Shown here piece after piece: positions 47,716 to 54,092 of a DNA stretch of 54,092 nt (position 1 is the first letter of the stretch; each line of letters begins with the position of its first letter). Source of the stretch: an uncultured Bacteroidales bacterium (GTDB lineage Bacteria; Bacteroidota; Bacteroidia; Bacteroidales; FEN-979); the NCBI GenBank assembly GCA_903837605.1, contig CAILVF010000035.1, forward strand, positions 1 through 54,092. Reading direction: 5' to 3'. The position numbers and the translations under genes are program-made. The notes under the pieces are model-generated. The model ran no database searches. It was given only the letters and a program-made list of their open reading frames with translations, and was not told the origin of the DNA.

Positions 47716-48672
47716 ATGAAAAAATTACTCGTTCTTGTTGCTTTTATCAGCCTTGGCCTGAATGGCTTCAGCCAGGAATCTTCACTGCCCAATGGAAATT
47801 TCGAATCCTGGTGGCTCAAACCCAACTGGGGTTATTATGAGCCCACCGGAGGTTTCTTCCATACACTCAACATTCTCGATACAGTACCCACTTCGGCTGG
47901 CATAACTGTTTACCGTTGCAGCGATACTGCTCACCATGGAAGTTATTCGGCCCGTTGCATAACCAGGCAGATGGTTATTGCCTTCCCATTGGTTGTGACT
48001 ATCCCCGGCGTTATCGGCACATTGAAGATCAATTGGTTGAATTCAACGGCCATACTTGGTGAAAAGTACAACTGGACCACCAAGCCCGAGCGTTTCCAGG
48101 GCTGGTACCAGTCCTATCCCCTCAATGGTGATTCAACAGGTGCTATACTGCTTCTTTCAAAATGGAACAGCGCAACGCACAAAAGGGATACCATTGCACA
48201 CAACAGGCTTGTTTTCAAGAATGTAGTTAATACCTGGACCCAGTTTGACGCGGCTGTAAATTACTGGAACAATACTACCATGCCTGATTCCATTACAGTT
48301 CTTTTACTTTCATGCGCAGGTTACAATGCCCGTAACATGATGGGATCGGTTGGCCAGATCGGCAGCCAGGCCTATTTCGATGATGTGAACATCACGAATG
48401 TTGCCGGCATTGAATATGTTTTCCATCCTTCGGTTGATGTGAAAATCAGCCCGAATCCTGCTTCTTCATTTATCAATGTGAAACTTGACAAGGTAATGAA
48501 GGATGGTTCATTTGAGATCTATGACGGCCTTGGCAGGAAGACAGGTCAGTTTGAGATGAAAGAAATTGCAACACAGATCAATATAAGCAACCTCAGCCCG
48601 GGAGTCTATTATTACCGATTCAGGAATGAAGGTGAGGTTGTGAATACCGGATCATTTATCATAAACCGTTAG
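47716..48672 (+). CDS. Secreted PCMD-like protein with T9SS type A sorting domain
   Basis: A 318-residue exported protein. The signal peptide (MKKLLVLVAFISLGLNGFSQ) precedes an N-terminal jelly-roll-like region starting SLPNGNFESWW and ending VGSQAYFDDVNI-like IGSQAYFDDVNITNV, the pattern of the putative carbohydrate metabolism domain (PCMD) family. A T9SS C-terminal sorting domain (VDVKISPNPASSFINVKL ... SPGVYYYRFRNEGEVVNTGSFIINR, about residues 240-318) follows. Export to the surface by T9SS is well supported; carbohydrate binding is only suggested by the domain resemblance. It is co-directional with and 32 bases after a TonB receptor gene, so the two may act on one ligand. Confidence 0.8.
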   Translation: MKKLLVLVAFISLGLNGFSQESSLPNGNFESWWLKPNWGYYEPTGGFFHTLNILDTVPTSAGITVYRCSDTAHHGSYSARCITRQMVIAFPLVVTIPGVIGTLKINWLNSTAILGEKYNWTTKPERFQGWYQSYPLNGDSTGAILLLSKWNSATHKRDTIAHNRLVFKNVVNTWTQFDAAVNYWNNTTMPDSITVLLLSCAGYNARNMMGSVGQIGSQAYFDDVNITNVAGIEYVFHPSVDVKISPNPASSFINVKLDKVMKDGSFEIYDGLGRKTGQFEMKEIATQINISNLSPGVYYYRFRNEGEVVNTGSFIINR

Positions 48673-48680
48673 TCAGTTTC

Positions 48681-48743
48681 TGGCGACTAGTGACTAGTGA
48701 CGGGTTAACAATATCGTTCACCATTCACCAGTCACTGTTCACT
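48681..48743. repeat. Heptamer-phased array with inverted symmetry
   Basis: Nine 7-bp words in phase: TGGCGAC, TAGTGAC twice, GGGTTAA, CAATATC, GTTCACC, ATTCACC, AGTCACT, GTTCACT. The left words are complements of the right words. It begins eight bases after the PCMD gene stop and lies 41 bases before rocD. Confidence 0.78.
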
Positions 48744-48784
48744 TCTACCAGACCTATGCTCAGAAAAACTAAATCTATAATTCT

Positions 48785-50008
48785 ATGACTGAAGTTACAA
48801 GTTCAAAGATGGCTATGGAGCTCGAGGACAAATACGGGGCCCATAACTATCATCCGCTTCCTGTGGTTCTCGCCAAAGGCGAAGGCGTTTTCATGTGGGA
48901 TGTGGAAGGAAAACGTTATTATGATTTCTTGTCGGCCTACTCTGCTGTAAACCAGGGACACAGCCATCCGAAGATCATCAAAGCCCTGATCGACCAGGTG
49001 CAGACCCTTGAGCTTACCTCCCGTGCATTTTACAATAATGTGCTTGGGGTATACGAGAAGTTCATCACCGAATATTTCGGTTACCAGCGTGTTCTGCCTA
49101 TGAACACGGGGGCCGAAGGCGATGAGACCGCGCTTAAGCTGACACGCAAATGGGCTTACAAGGTAAAAGGTGTCCCCGAAAACCAGGCCAAGATTATCTG
49201 TTGTGAAAATAATTTTCACGGGCGGACTATAACCGTCATCTCCATGTCGACCGACCCGCAGGCAAGGGATGATTTCGGGCCTTTCACCCCGGGTTTCATC
49301 ACCATTCCATATAACGACCTTCCCGCCCTTGAGAAGGCCCTTGAGGATCCCACTGTTGCGGGATTCCTTGTGGAGCCGATACAGGGTGAGGCCGGGGTAT
49401 ATGTGCCTGAAGCAGGCTACCTGAAGAAGGCTTATGATTTATGCAAGGCCAAGAATGTATTGTTTATTGCGGATGAGGTGCAAACAGGCATCGCGCGTAC
49501 CGGAAAACTGCTCGCCTGCGACTGGGAAGGGTTCAAACCTGATGTGCTTATCCTTGGTAAAGCTCTTTCGGGAGGTGTTTATCCTATTTCTGCAGTGCTT
49601 GCCGACGACCATATCATGATGACCATACATCCGGGTGAACACGGATCCACTTTTGGAGGGAACCCTGTTGCAGCCCGCGTTGCCATTGCAGCCCTGGAAG
49701 TGGTAAGGGATGAGAAGCTGGCTGAGAATGCCCAGAAAATGGGAGAACTCTTCCGTTCGGAGGTTACAAAGATCAATTCCCCATTCATTGAACTCGTTCG
49801 CGGGAAAGGATTGCTGAACGCTATCGTGATCAGGCCCCATAACGGAAAATCGGCCTGGGATGTTTGCCTGAAGATGCGTGACAACGGCCTGCTTGCAAAA
49901 CCAACCCACGACCATATTATCCGCTTTGCACCCCCTCTGGTGATCAACGAAGCACAGATACTAGAAGCAGTAGCTATTATCAAAGAGTCGATTAAGGAGC
50001 TGGAATAA
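48785..50008 (+). CDS. rocD: Ornithine--oxo-acid transaminase
   Basis: A PLP enzyme that transfers the delta-amino group of ornithine to 2-oxoglutarate, giving glutamate semialdehyde, and so links arginine/ornithine use to proline and glutamate. The 407 residues match class III ornithine aminotransferases: [103 protein letters not shown], the PLP lysine in [11 protein letters not shown], and [10 protein letters not shown]. It is monocistronic as far as visible; no arginase or proC is nearby. The stop is followed directly by a TGGCTCA array. Confidence 0.96.
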   Translation: MTEVTSSKMAMELEDKYGAHNYHPLPVVLAKGEGVFMWDVEGKRYYDFLSAYSAVNQGHSHPKIIKALIDQVQTLELTSRAFYNNVLGVYEKFITEYFGYQRVLPMNTGAEGDETALKLTRKWAYKVKGVPENQAKIICCENNFHGRTITVISMSTDPQARDDFGPFTPGFITIPYNDLPALEKALEDPTVAGFLVEPIQGEAGVYVPEAGYLKKAYDLCKAKNVLFIADEVQTGIARTGKLLACDWEGFKPDVLILGKALSGGVYPISAVLADDHIMMTIHPGEHGSTFGGNPVAARVAIAALEVVRDEKLAENAQKMGELFRSEVTKINSPFIELVRGKGLLNAIVIRPHNGKSAWDVCLKMRDNGLLAKPTHDHIIRFAPPLVINEAQILEAVAIIKESIKELE

Positions 50009-50013
50009 TGCCC

Positions 50014-50048
50014 TGACTCATGGCTCATGGCTCATGGCTCATGGCTTT
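50014..50048. repeat. TGGCTCA heptamer array between two convergent stop codons
   Basis: TGACTCA, TGGCTCA three times, TGGCTTT, in 7-bp phase. It occupies the 38-base gap between rocD and the convergent TonB receptor. The same word occurs in the array at 37761-37781. Confidence 0.85.
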
Positions 50049-52467
50049 AAAACGCCGCTACCAGCTTAAGATTGAACAGTCTTGGAGTAAGGTAATTCGG
50101 AACGTTATACTGCCTGCCCTGTACATCGGTTATCCACTGGTAGGAAACGGTGTTTGCAAAATCGAACAGGTTGAACACATCAAGTCCAATCCAGAGGGAT
50201 TTGAAGGCCCTGAGTGGATTTTTGCCTGAAAAATGCGTGTATTCACCTATCAGCTGTTTTGAGAGGCCGATATCGACACGGCGGTAGGGCGGCATTCTGT
50301 AAGTCTGGAGGTACCTGGGTGAATCGGGAGCCCCATAGGGCAGCCCGGTACCGTAAACGAGGGTAATGGCAACTTTCCATGTCGGGAACCCCGGGATAAA
50401 ATCCTGGAAGAAAATCGCCAGGTTGAACCTCTGGTCGGTGGGACGGGGCACCCACTTCCCCTCGAAATATTCTTCTGTCCTCATAATTGAGAGGCTGGCC
50501 CATGATTCGGCCCCTTTCACAAACTCACCGTTGATCCTGAAGTCGATTCCGCCTGCATATCCATGGGCATCGTTGGTGCCGTAATACCTTATCCTCAGAT
50601 TGTCAACCTCATATGGGATCAGGTCTTGTATGTATTTGTAATAAACCTCAGCGACAAGTTTGAACGGCCGGTGCCACATCCGGAAGTACAGGTCACTGCC
50701 AGCTACTGCCTGGTAAGAAGTCTGTGCTTTGAGGCCCGGCACTATCATACCCCTGAGGTCCGTCATTTCCCTGAAGGTAGGGGGCTGGGAATATACGCCC
50801 CCCGATATACGGAAAACCATTTCCTTTTTCCAATGGGGCTTGAATGAGAAATTCACCCTGGGGTTGAAGAGGAACTGGCTGTTGTAATCAGAATAAATGA
50901 ATCTTGCCCCGGCTGTGAGCCCGATGTCATTCTTTTCATTTTTAAACATCCAGGTGTTCTGAACAAAGGCATCTCCCTTGTTTGTGCTCATGCCGCCCCA
51001 TGCCTTAAGAACATCGGAGATAAAAAAATCCCCCTGGGGAGGGCTTTTTCCCAGGGAATCCTGGGGCCGGGGGAGGGAATACCCGGCCGAATCGAGCATA
51101 GTCCATTCATTCATTGTATAATTGAAGAGCTCATGCTGATACCTGATCCCCCATAGCATCTGGCTCCTGCCTTTTTCGTAGGAACCCCTGTGCTCGAAAT
51201 TGTAGACCGTTCCGTTAAGATAATCCCTGGCATGGTCCAGGTAGGCACCCACACCAAGTAGCTGCATCAGGTTGCCGGCATCCTTGCCGGTAAGTTCCAC
51301 CTGTCCCAGCCAATACTCTCCCGAGATATCATAGGTCTGGGCTTCCCAGGTCTGGTAAGCCGATCCGATAAGCTTCAGGCGAAGGTGGTCATTGGGTTTG
51401 AAGGTCAGGGCGGCAGATGCAAGCCAGTTATCATAACGGTCATTCTCCTGTCCGTCAAAATAGATCTTCACCTGGTATGCTGTCACCCCATCGCTTCCGA
51501 AAGTGGTTGATTGGGTTTGAGGTATCAGTTTAAACTGGTTTGCAGTGTAACTGCCGAATACCGATAATTCCCATTTGCTGCTGAAATCATAGTACAGCAT
51601 GCCCTGGACATCGAAAAACCTGGGTTTATAGTTCCCTTTGGTATCGAGCGATTTCAGAAGATAGGTGTTGGTTTTATATCTCACCCCAAGGAGGTATGAC
51701 AGTTTCCTGGTGATCTTTCCTTCCACATGGGCCGTGGCCCCCAGCAGGCTGGCTTCGAATGAAGCCGCAAACTGGGAAGGCTTTTTGTATTTTATATCGA
51801 GAACGCTCGACATTTTATCCCCGTATTTGGCATCAAATCCGCCGGCCGAAAAACTAATTCCAGAAACCAGGTCGGGGTTCAGGAAACTCTGGCCTTCCTG
51901 CTGCCCGGCCCTGACAAGGTATGGGCGGTAGATCTCGATGTCATTGACGAATACAAGGTTTTCATCGAAGTTGCCTCCTCTCACCGAATACTGGGAACTG
52001 AGCTCATTCCTGGAACTTACACCGGGCATGGTCTTGATGAGGTCTTCCACGCTGGCATTAATGGTTGGAATGTACGATATAGCCCTGGGGTCAAGCCGGC
52101 TGAACGTATTGGTCCTGAGTTGCTGGTCTTTCACCTCTATGGTCGACAGCTGGGTGGATGAAAGTTTCAACTGCCTGTTAAGCAGTTTGTTTTCACCTTT
52201 TTTCAGGTTCAGTCTTACCGAATCCGCACTAAACCCAACGCTGGAAAATACCAGTATGACCTCTTTCCCGGCTGGTATTAATAATTTATAGGATCCGTCG
52301 GCGGATGTTGAAGTCCCGCTGGTCGTCCCTTTGATTGCGATATTGGCGAATTCGAGCGGTTTGCCGTCAGGATCGCTCACAAAGCCATGCACCTTTGCTT
52401 CCTGTGCAAACACCGTGGCACAGAAAAATAGCAGAAAACCGGTGAACAGAGTCCTGGGTGCTTTCAT
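50047..52467 (-). CDS. TonB-dependent outer-membrane receptor with carboxypeptidase-like N-terminal domain
   Basis: An 806-residue receptor. The signal peptide (MKAPRTLFTGFLLFFCATVFAQ) precedes a carboxypeptidase-regulatory-like domain (VHGFVSDPDGKPLEFANIAIKG ... GTSTSADGSYKLLIPAG, about residues 26-110). A plug with TINASVEDLIKTMPGVSSRNELSSQYSVRGGNFDENLVFVNDIEIYRP (about 140-210) and a barrel ending RLFNLKLVAAF follow. The VRGGNFDENLVYVN-type plug marks a Bacteroidota receptor group without SusD partners. Its ATG overlaps the stop of the 221-residue gene upstream by one base (TAATG), so the two are coupled. Confidence 0.9.
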   Translation of the reverse strand: MKAPRTLFTGFLLFFCATVFAQEAKVHGFVSDPDGKPLEFANIAIKGTTSGTSTSADGSYKLLIPAGKEVILVFSSVGFSADSVRLNLKKGENKLLNRQLKLSSTQLSTIEVKDQQLRTNTFSRLDPRAISYIPTINASVEDLIKTMPGVSSRNELSSQYSVRGGNFDENLVFVNDIEIYRPYLVRAGQQEGQSFLNPDLVSGISFSAGGFDAKYGDKMSSVLDIKYKKPSQFAASFEASLLGATAHVEGKITRKLSYLLGVRYKTNTYLLKSLDTKGNYKPRFFDVQGMLYYDFSSKWELSVFGSYTANQFKLIPQTQSTTFGSDGVTAYQVKIYFDGQENDRYDNWLASAALTFKPNDHLRLKLIGSAYQTWEAQTYDISGEYWLGQVELTGKDAGNLMQLLGVGAYLDHARDYLNGTVYNFEHRGSYEKGRSQMLWGIRYQHELFNYTMNEWTMLDSAGYSLPRPQDSLGKSPPQGDFFISDVLKAWGGMSTNKGDAFVQNTWMFKNEKNDIGLTAGARFIYSDYNSQFLFNPRVNFSFKPHWKKEMVFRISGGVYSQPPTFREMTDLRGMIVPGLKAQTSYQAVAGSDLYFRMWHRPFKLVAEVYYKYIQDLIPYEVDNLRIRYYGTNDAHGYAGGIDFRINGEFVKGAESWASLSIMRTEEYFEGKWVPRPTDQRFNLAIFFQDFIPGFPTWKVAITLVYGTGLPYGAPDSPRYLQTYRMPPYRRVDIGLSKQLIGEYTHFSGKNPLRAFKSLWIGLDVFNLFDFANTVSYQWITDVQGRQYNVPNYLTPRLFNLKLVAAF

Positions 52468-53132
52468 TATTGTTCTTTAAGCCGTTCTTCCTTCTTTTTG
52501 AATTTCCCTTCTTTCCAGGCTTTAACGAATTGAGCCCAGGCGAAAGGATTGAAAATATTGAAAGGCTGTTGTTGCCCGAAATAATAGAGCCTTGAAGTGG
52601 TATTCTCGATGTAGTTGTTATAGTTCATGCGGGCATCCATGGGATAATCGAGGGCGGCAAGCCGGAGGTTATAGACATCCAGGTTCTTTTTCGCAATTTC
52701 ATAATCGTCATCGGGGATCCTGGTCTCAATAAATGCTTTTTTAAAATCCTCCAGCGTGGGCCAGGGGAAGATCACGGCTGCCGAAAGCGTGAGCGTATCG
52801 TTAGTCATCAGCTGGATAAGGGAATATTTTTTCTGTGTAATGGTATCGGGGATGATGAAGGATGCGGGTTTAAACCCTATTGCCGTAAAGAGAACCGTAT
52901 CCCGCTGGTGGGCTACGAAAGAAAAGAAACCGTAAACGTCACTGGCAGTGCCGTAATTGGAATTTTTTACGAGGACTTTGGTATATGGTACCGGGTTAAG
53001 GCTGTCGGCAGTGATGGTGATGCCGGAAAACTGGACAAGTTTCTCATCAGAGGGCTTTTCCTGGGCAAGAACATCCATCCCGCTGCCGGTAAAAGCGAAG
53101 GCAAGTGCCAGAAGAAATGTCCTTAAGATCAT
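52467..53132 (-). CDS. Periplasmic/outer-membrane protein with carboxypeptidase-like regulatory domain
   Basis: A 221-residue protein. The signal peptide (MILRTFLLALAFAFTGSGMDVLAQ) is followed by one beta-sandwich domain of the carboxypeptidase-regulatory type (VQFSGITITADSLNPVPYTKVLVKNSNYGTASDVYGFFSFVAHQ, about residues 33-110). A mostly helical C-terminal part follows, with PWPTLEDFKKAFIETRIPDDDYEIAKKNL and a basic tail (KWKEGKFKKKEERLKEQ-like). Its function is unknown. Translational coupling with the TonB receptor suggests it helps that receptor, for example at its periplasmic face. The start codon is supported by the signal peptide. Confidence 0.75.
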   Translation of the reverse strand: MILRTFLLALAFAFTGSGMDVLAQEKPSDEKLVQFSGITITADSLNPVPYTKVLVKNSNYGTASDVYGFFSFVAHQRDTVLFTAIGFKPASFIIPDTITQKKYSLIQLMTNDTLTLSAAVIFPWPTLEDFKKAFIETRIPDDDYEIAKKNLDVYNLRLAALDYPMDARMNYNNYIENTTSRLYYFGQQQPFNIFNPFAWAQFVKAWKEGKFKKKEERLKEQ

Positions 53133-53210
53133 GCGCAGATGAGAGATTCGGGTGTTAAAGATAACGCTGATTAGTATATTTTATTTCCGTGAACCGGAGA
53201 TAGTAATAAA

Positions 53211-53245
53211 GAAAAAGGCTGTCGCATGAAACACGTGACAGCCTT
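53211..53245 (-). terminator. Rho-independent terminator after rpmB
   Basis: AAGGCTGTC (53215-53223) pairs with GACAGCCTT (53237-53245). On the minus strand the hairpin is followed by TTTTTCTTT. It lies 20 bases after the rpmB stop. The rest of the 53133-53264 gap shows nothing else. Confidence 0.8.
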
Positions 53246-53264
53246 CATTAAACTTTGAAAATTC

Positions 53265-53438
53265 TTATTTCGTGGTATAACCTTTTTCTCTTGCTTTTTT
53301 TAAGGAAGCGGAGATGCCGTTTTTGTTGATATGCCTTATGCCTTCGGCAGTAACCCTGAGGGTGATTTCTTTGTTCTCTTCAGGAATAAAGAATTTCTTT
53401 GTCTGAAGGTTCGGGCTGAAAACCCGTTTAGTCTTATG
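53265..53438 (-). CDS. rpmB: 50S ribosomal protein L28, 5'-truncated fragment
   Basis: The last 57 or so codons of L28 are readable on the minus strand: HKTKRVFSPNLQTKKFFIP, then EENKEITLRVTAEGIRHINKNG and a C terminus KKAREKGYTTK, followed by a stop and a terminator. The normal first part of L28 (about 20 residues including the GNNVSH-like segment) is missing. Upstream the sequence changes at about 53434-53445 into an rlmN reading frame in a different register. The upstream neighbour is therefore not the native start. The fragment itself is Bacteroidota-like. The break most likely reflects a chimeric assembly rather than a natural deletion, because L28 is essential. Confidence 0.85.
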   Translation of the reverse strand, partial: HKTKRVFSPNLQTKKFFIPEENKEITLRVTAEGIRHINKNGISASLKKAREKGYTTK

Positions 53439-54073
53439 GATAGATTGGCCTGCAGGCCTAACCCTTTAAATTTCTCTATGCCCGGTATGACGCCGGAAGT
53501 TGAAACAGTGATTCTTCTGGCCGCTATGGCCATTGCCTTCGGGGAATTCATTATCTTTATAGCCCTGGACACATTCTCATAATTATCGAGCGGCTCGCCC
53601 ATGCCCATAAAAACAAAATTTGTCACATCGCGTTTCAAGCCATGTTCCAGAAACAGGATCTGACTTAATATCTCAGATACGCTTAGATTTCTTTTAAAAC
53701 CATTCATGCCGCTTGCGCAAAATACGCAGGCATGCTTACAACCTGCCTGAGTTGAAATACACGCTGTTTTTCTCTTTCCCGAACAAATAAGCACTGTTTC
53801 TATAAGATTCCCATCTTCAAGCTCAAACAAAACTTTCTCAGTCTCATCAATAGACCTAAGCTGCTTCAAAGGCTTTATGGAGCCTATATAATAAGATTCG
53901 GCTAATTTATCCATGAATAATTTCGGGATATTATTCATGGCGTTAAAATCCTCTGCGCCTTTTTTATAAATCCAGGAAAATATTTGTTCGGCTCTATAGG
54001 AAGGCGCTGAATTTTTTTTAAATTCTTCCTTAAGCTCTTCGAAAGTGAAATTCTTTATATCTTTTTTATCCAT
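53434..54073 (-). CDS. rlmN: 23S rRNA (adenine-2503)-C2 methyltransferase RlmN, 3'-truncated and unlike its neighbours
   Basis: This radical-SAM enzyme methylates A2503 of 23S rRNA and A37 of some tRNAs. About 213 residues are visible from MDKKDIKNFTFEELKEEFKK: the N-terminal helical domain, the CxxxCxxC iron-sulfur motif in CKHACVFCASG, FVFMGMGEPLDNYENV and RRITVSTSGVIPGI. At GLGLQANLSI, where the family continues into SLHA, the sequence switches to the L28 gene and the frame is lost, so the C-terminal third is missing. Hand counts of four 60-base stretches give about 28-40% G+C, lower than most neighbouring coding DNA, and the sequence is not the usual Bacteroidota RlmN type. A foreign origin (mis-joined contig) is likely. 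Confidence 0.8.
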
Positions 54074-54092
54074 AAAGGCATTGGAGGCAGGA

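Noticed and set aside
53336..53433. C-terminal part of RlmN read through the junction
   Set aside because: After residue 213 or so the frame is the wrong register of the rpmB gene; the residues do not resemble RlmN.

Overview
This window looks like a piece of a Bacteroidota (Bacteroidetes) chromosome, probably a Bacteroidales-like environmental lineage. The evidence is a SusC/SusD pair, three further TonB-dependent receptors, two secreted proteins with type IX secretion (T9SS) C-terminal sorting domains, DUF5686 and DUF4296 proteins, and a Bacteroides-type serine palmitoyltransferase. Many starts also have the Bacteroidota -7 promoter box TAnnTTTG a short distance upstream. No rRNA, tRNA, CRISPR array, prophage or insertion sequence was recognised.

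Layout. 1-5.3 kb: a flavoprotein oxidoreductase cut by the window edge, tatA, queA and an outer-membrane porin on the minus strand, then pssA (plus), a repeat-rich convergent spacer, and lptB (minus). 5.4-9.2 kb: a minus-strand operon of kdsD, a carboxymuconolactone-decarboxylase-fold protein and a DUF5686 outer-membrane protein. 9.3-12.7 kb: recQ, an OmpH-like protein and a DUF4296 lipoprotein (plus). 12.6-15.4 kb: a lipoprotein and a TonB-dependent receptor (minus). 15.5-17.7 kb: iorAB, indolepyruvate oxidoreductase. 17.7-22.26 kb: a compact operon with its own terminator, spt / GNAT-like acyltransferase / extended SDR / second GNAT-like acyltransferase, read here as a sphingolipid (ceramide-type) synthesis operon. 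22.3-26.9 kb: susD and susC-type genes (minus). 27-37.6 kb, all minus: two related small membrane proteins, hutH, hisS, a WbuC cupin, ettA, two GT4 glycosyltransferases and an LptF/LptG-type permease. 37.8-50 kb, all plus: a third GNAT-like paralogue, an Asp-box T9SS protein, ccmB-ccmC-ccmD-ccmE, a UbiD-family decarboxylase, a TonB receptor with a PCMD/T9SS partner, and rocD. 50-53.1 kb (minus): a small carboxypeptidase-regulatory-domain protein followed by a TonB receptor. At the right edge a 5'-truncated rpmB (L28) is joined out of frame to a 3'-truncated, AT-richer rlmN, which looks like a chimeric join.

A shared theme is envelope building: lptB, the LptF/G permease, kdsD, pssA, the sphingolipid operon, glycosyltransferases, OmpH, and outer-membrane receptors and porins. 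The Ccm genes serve periplasmic cytochrome c maturation, and CcmE has the Cys-type heme-binding motif.

The most unusual non-coding content is repetitive. (1) A 120-bp imperfect palindrome occurs twice in opposite orientation (4368-4487 and 29581-29700), with stem changes that keep pairing. (2) Short tandem arrays with strict 7-bp or 8-bp phasing fill many spacers from 27 to 50 kb; several octamer arrays abut start codons, and one heptamer array lies in frame inside hisS. (3) A 58-bp module is shared between two of these spacers.
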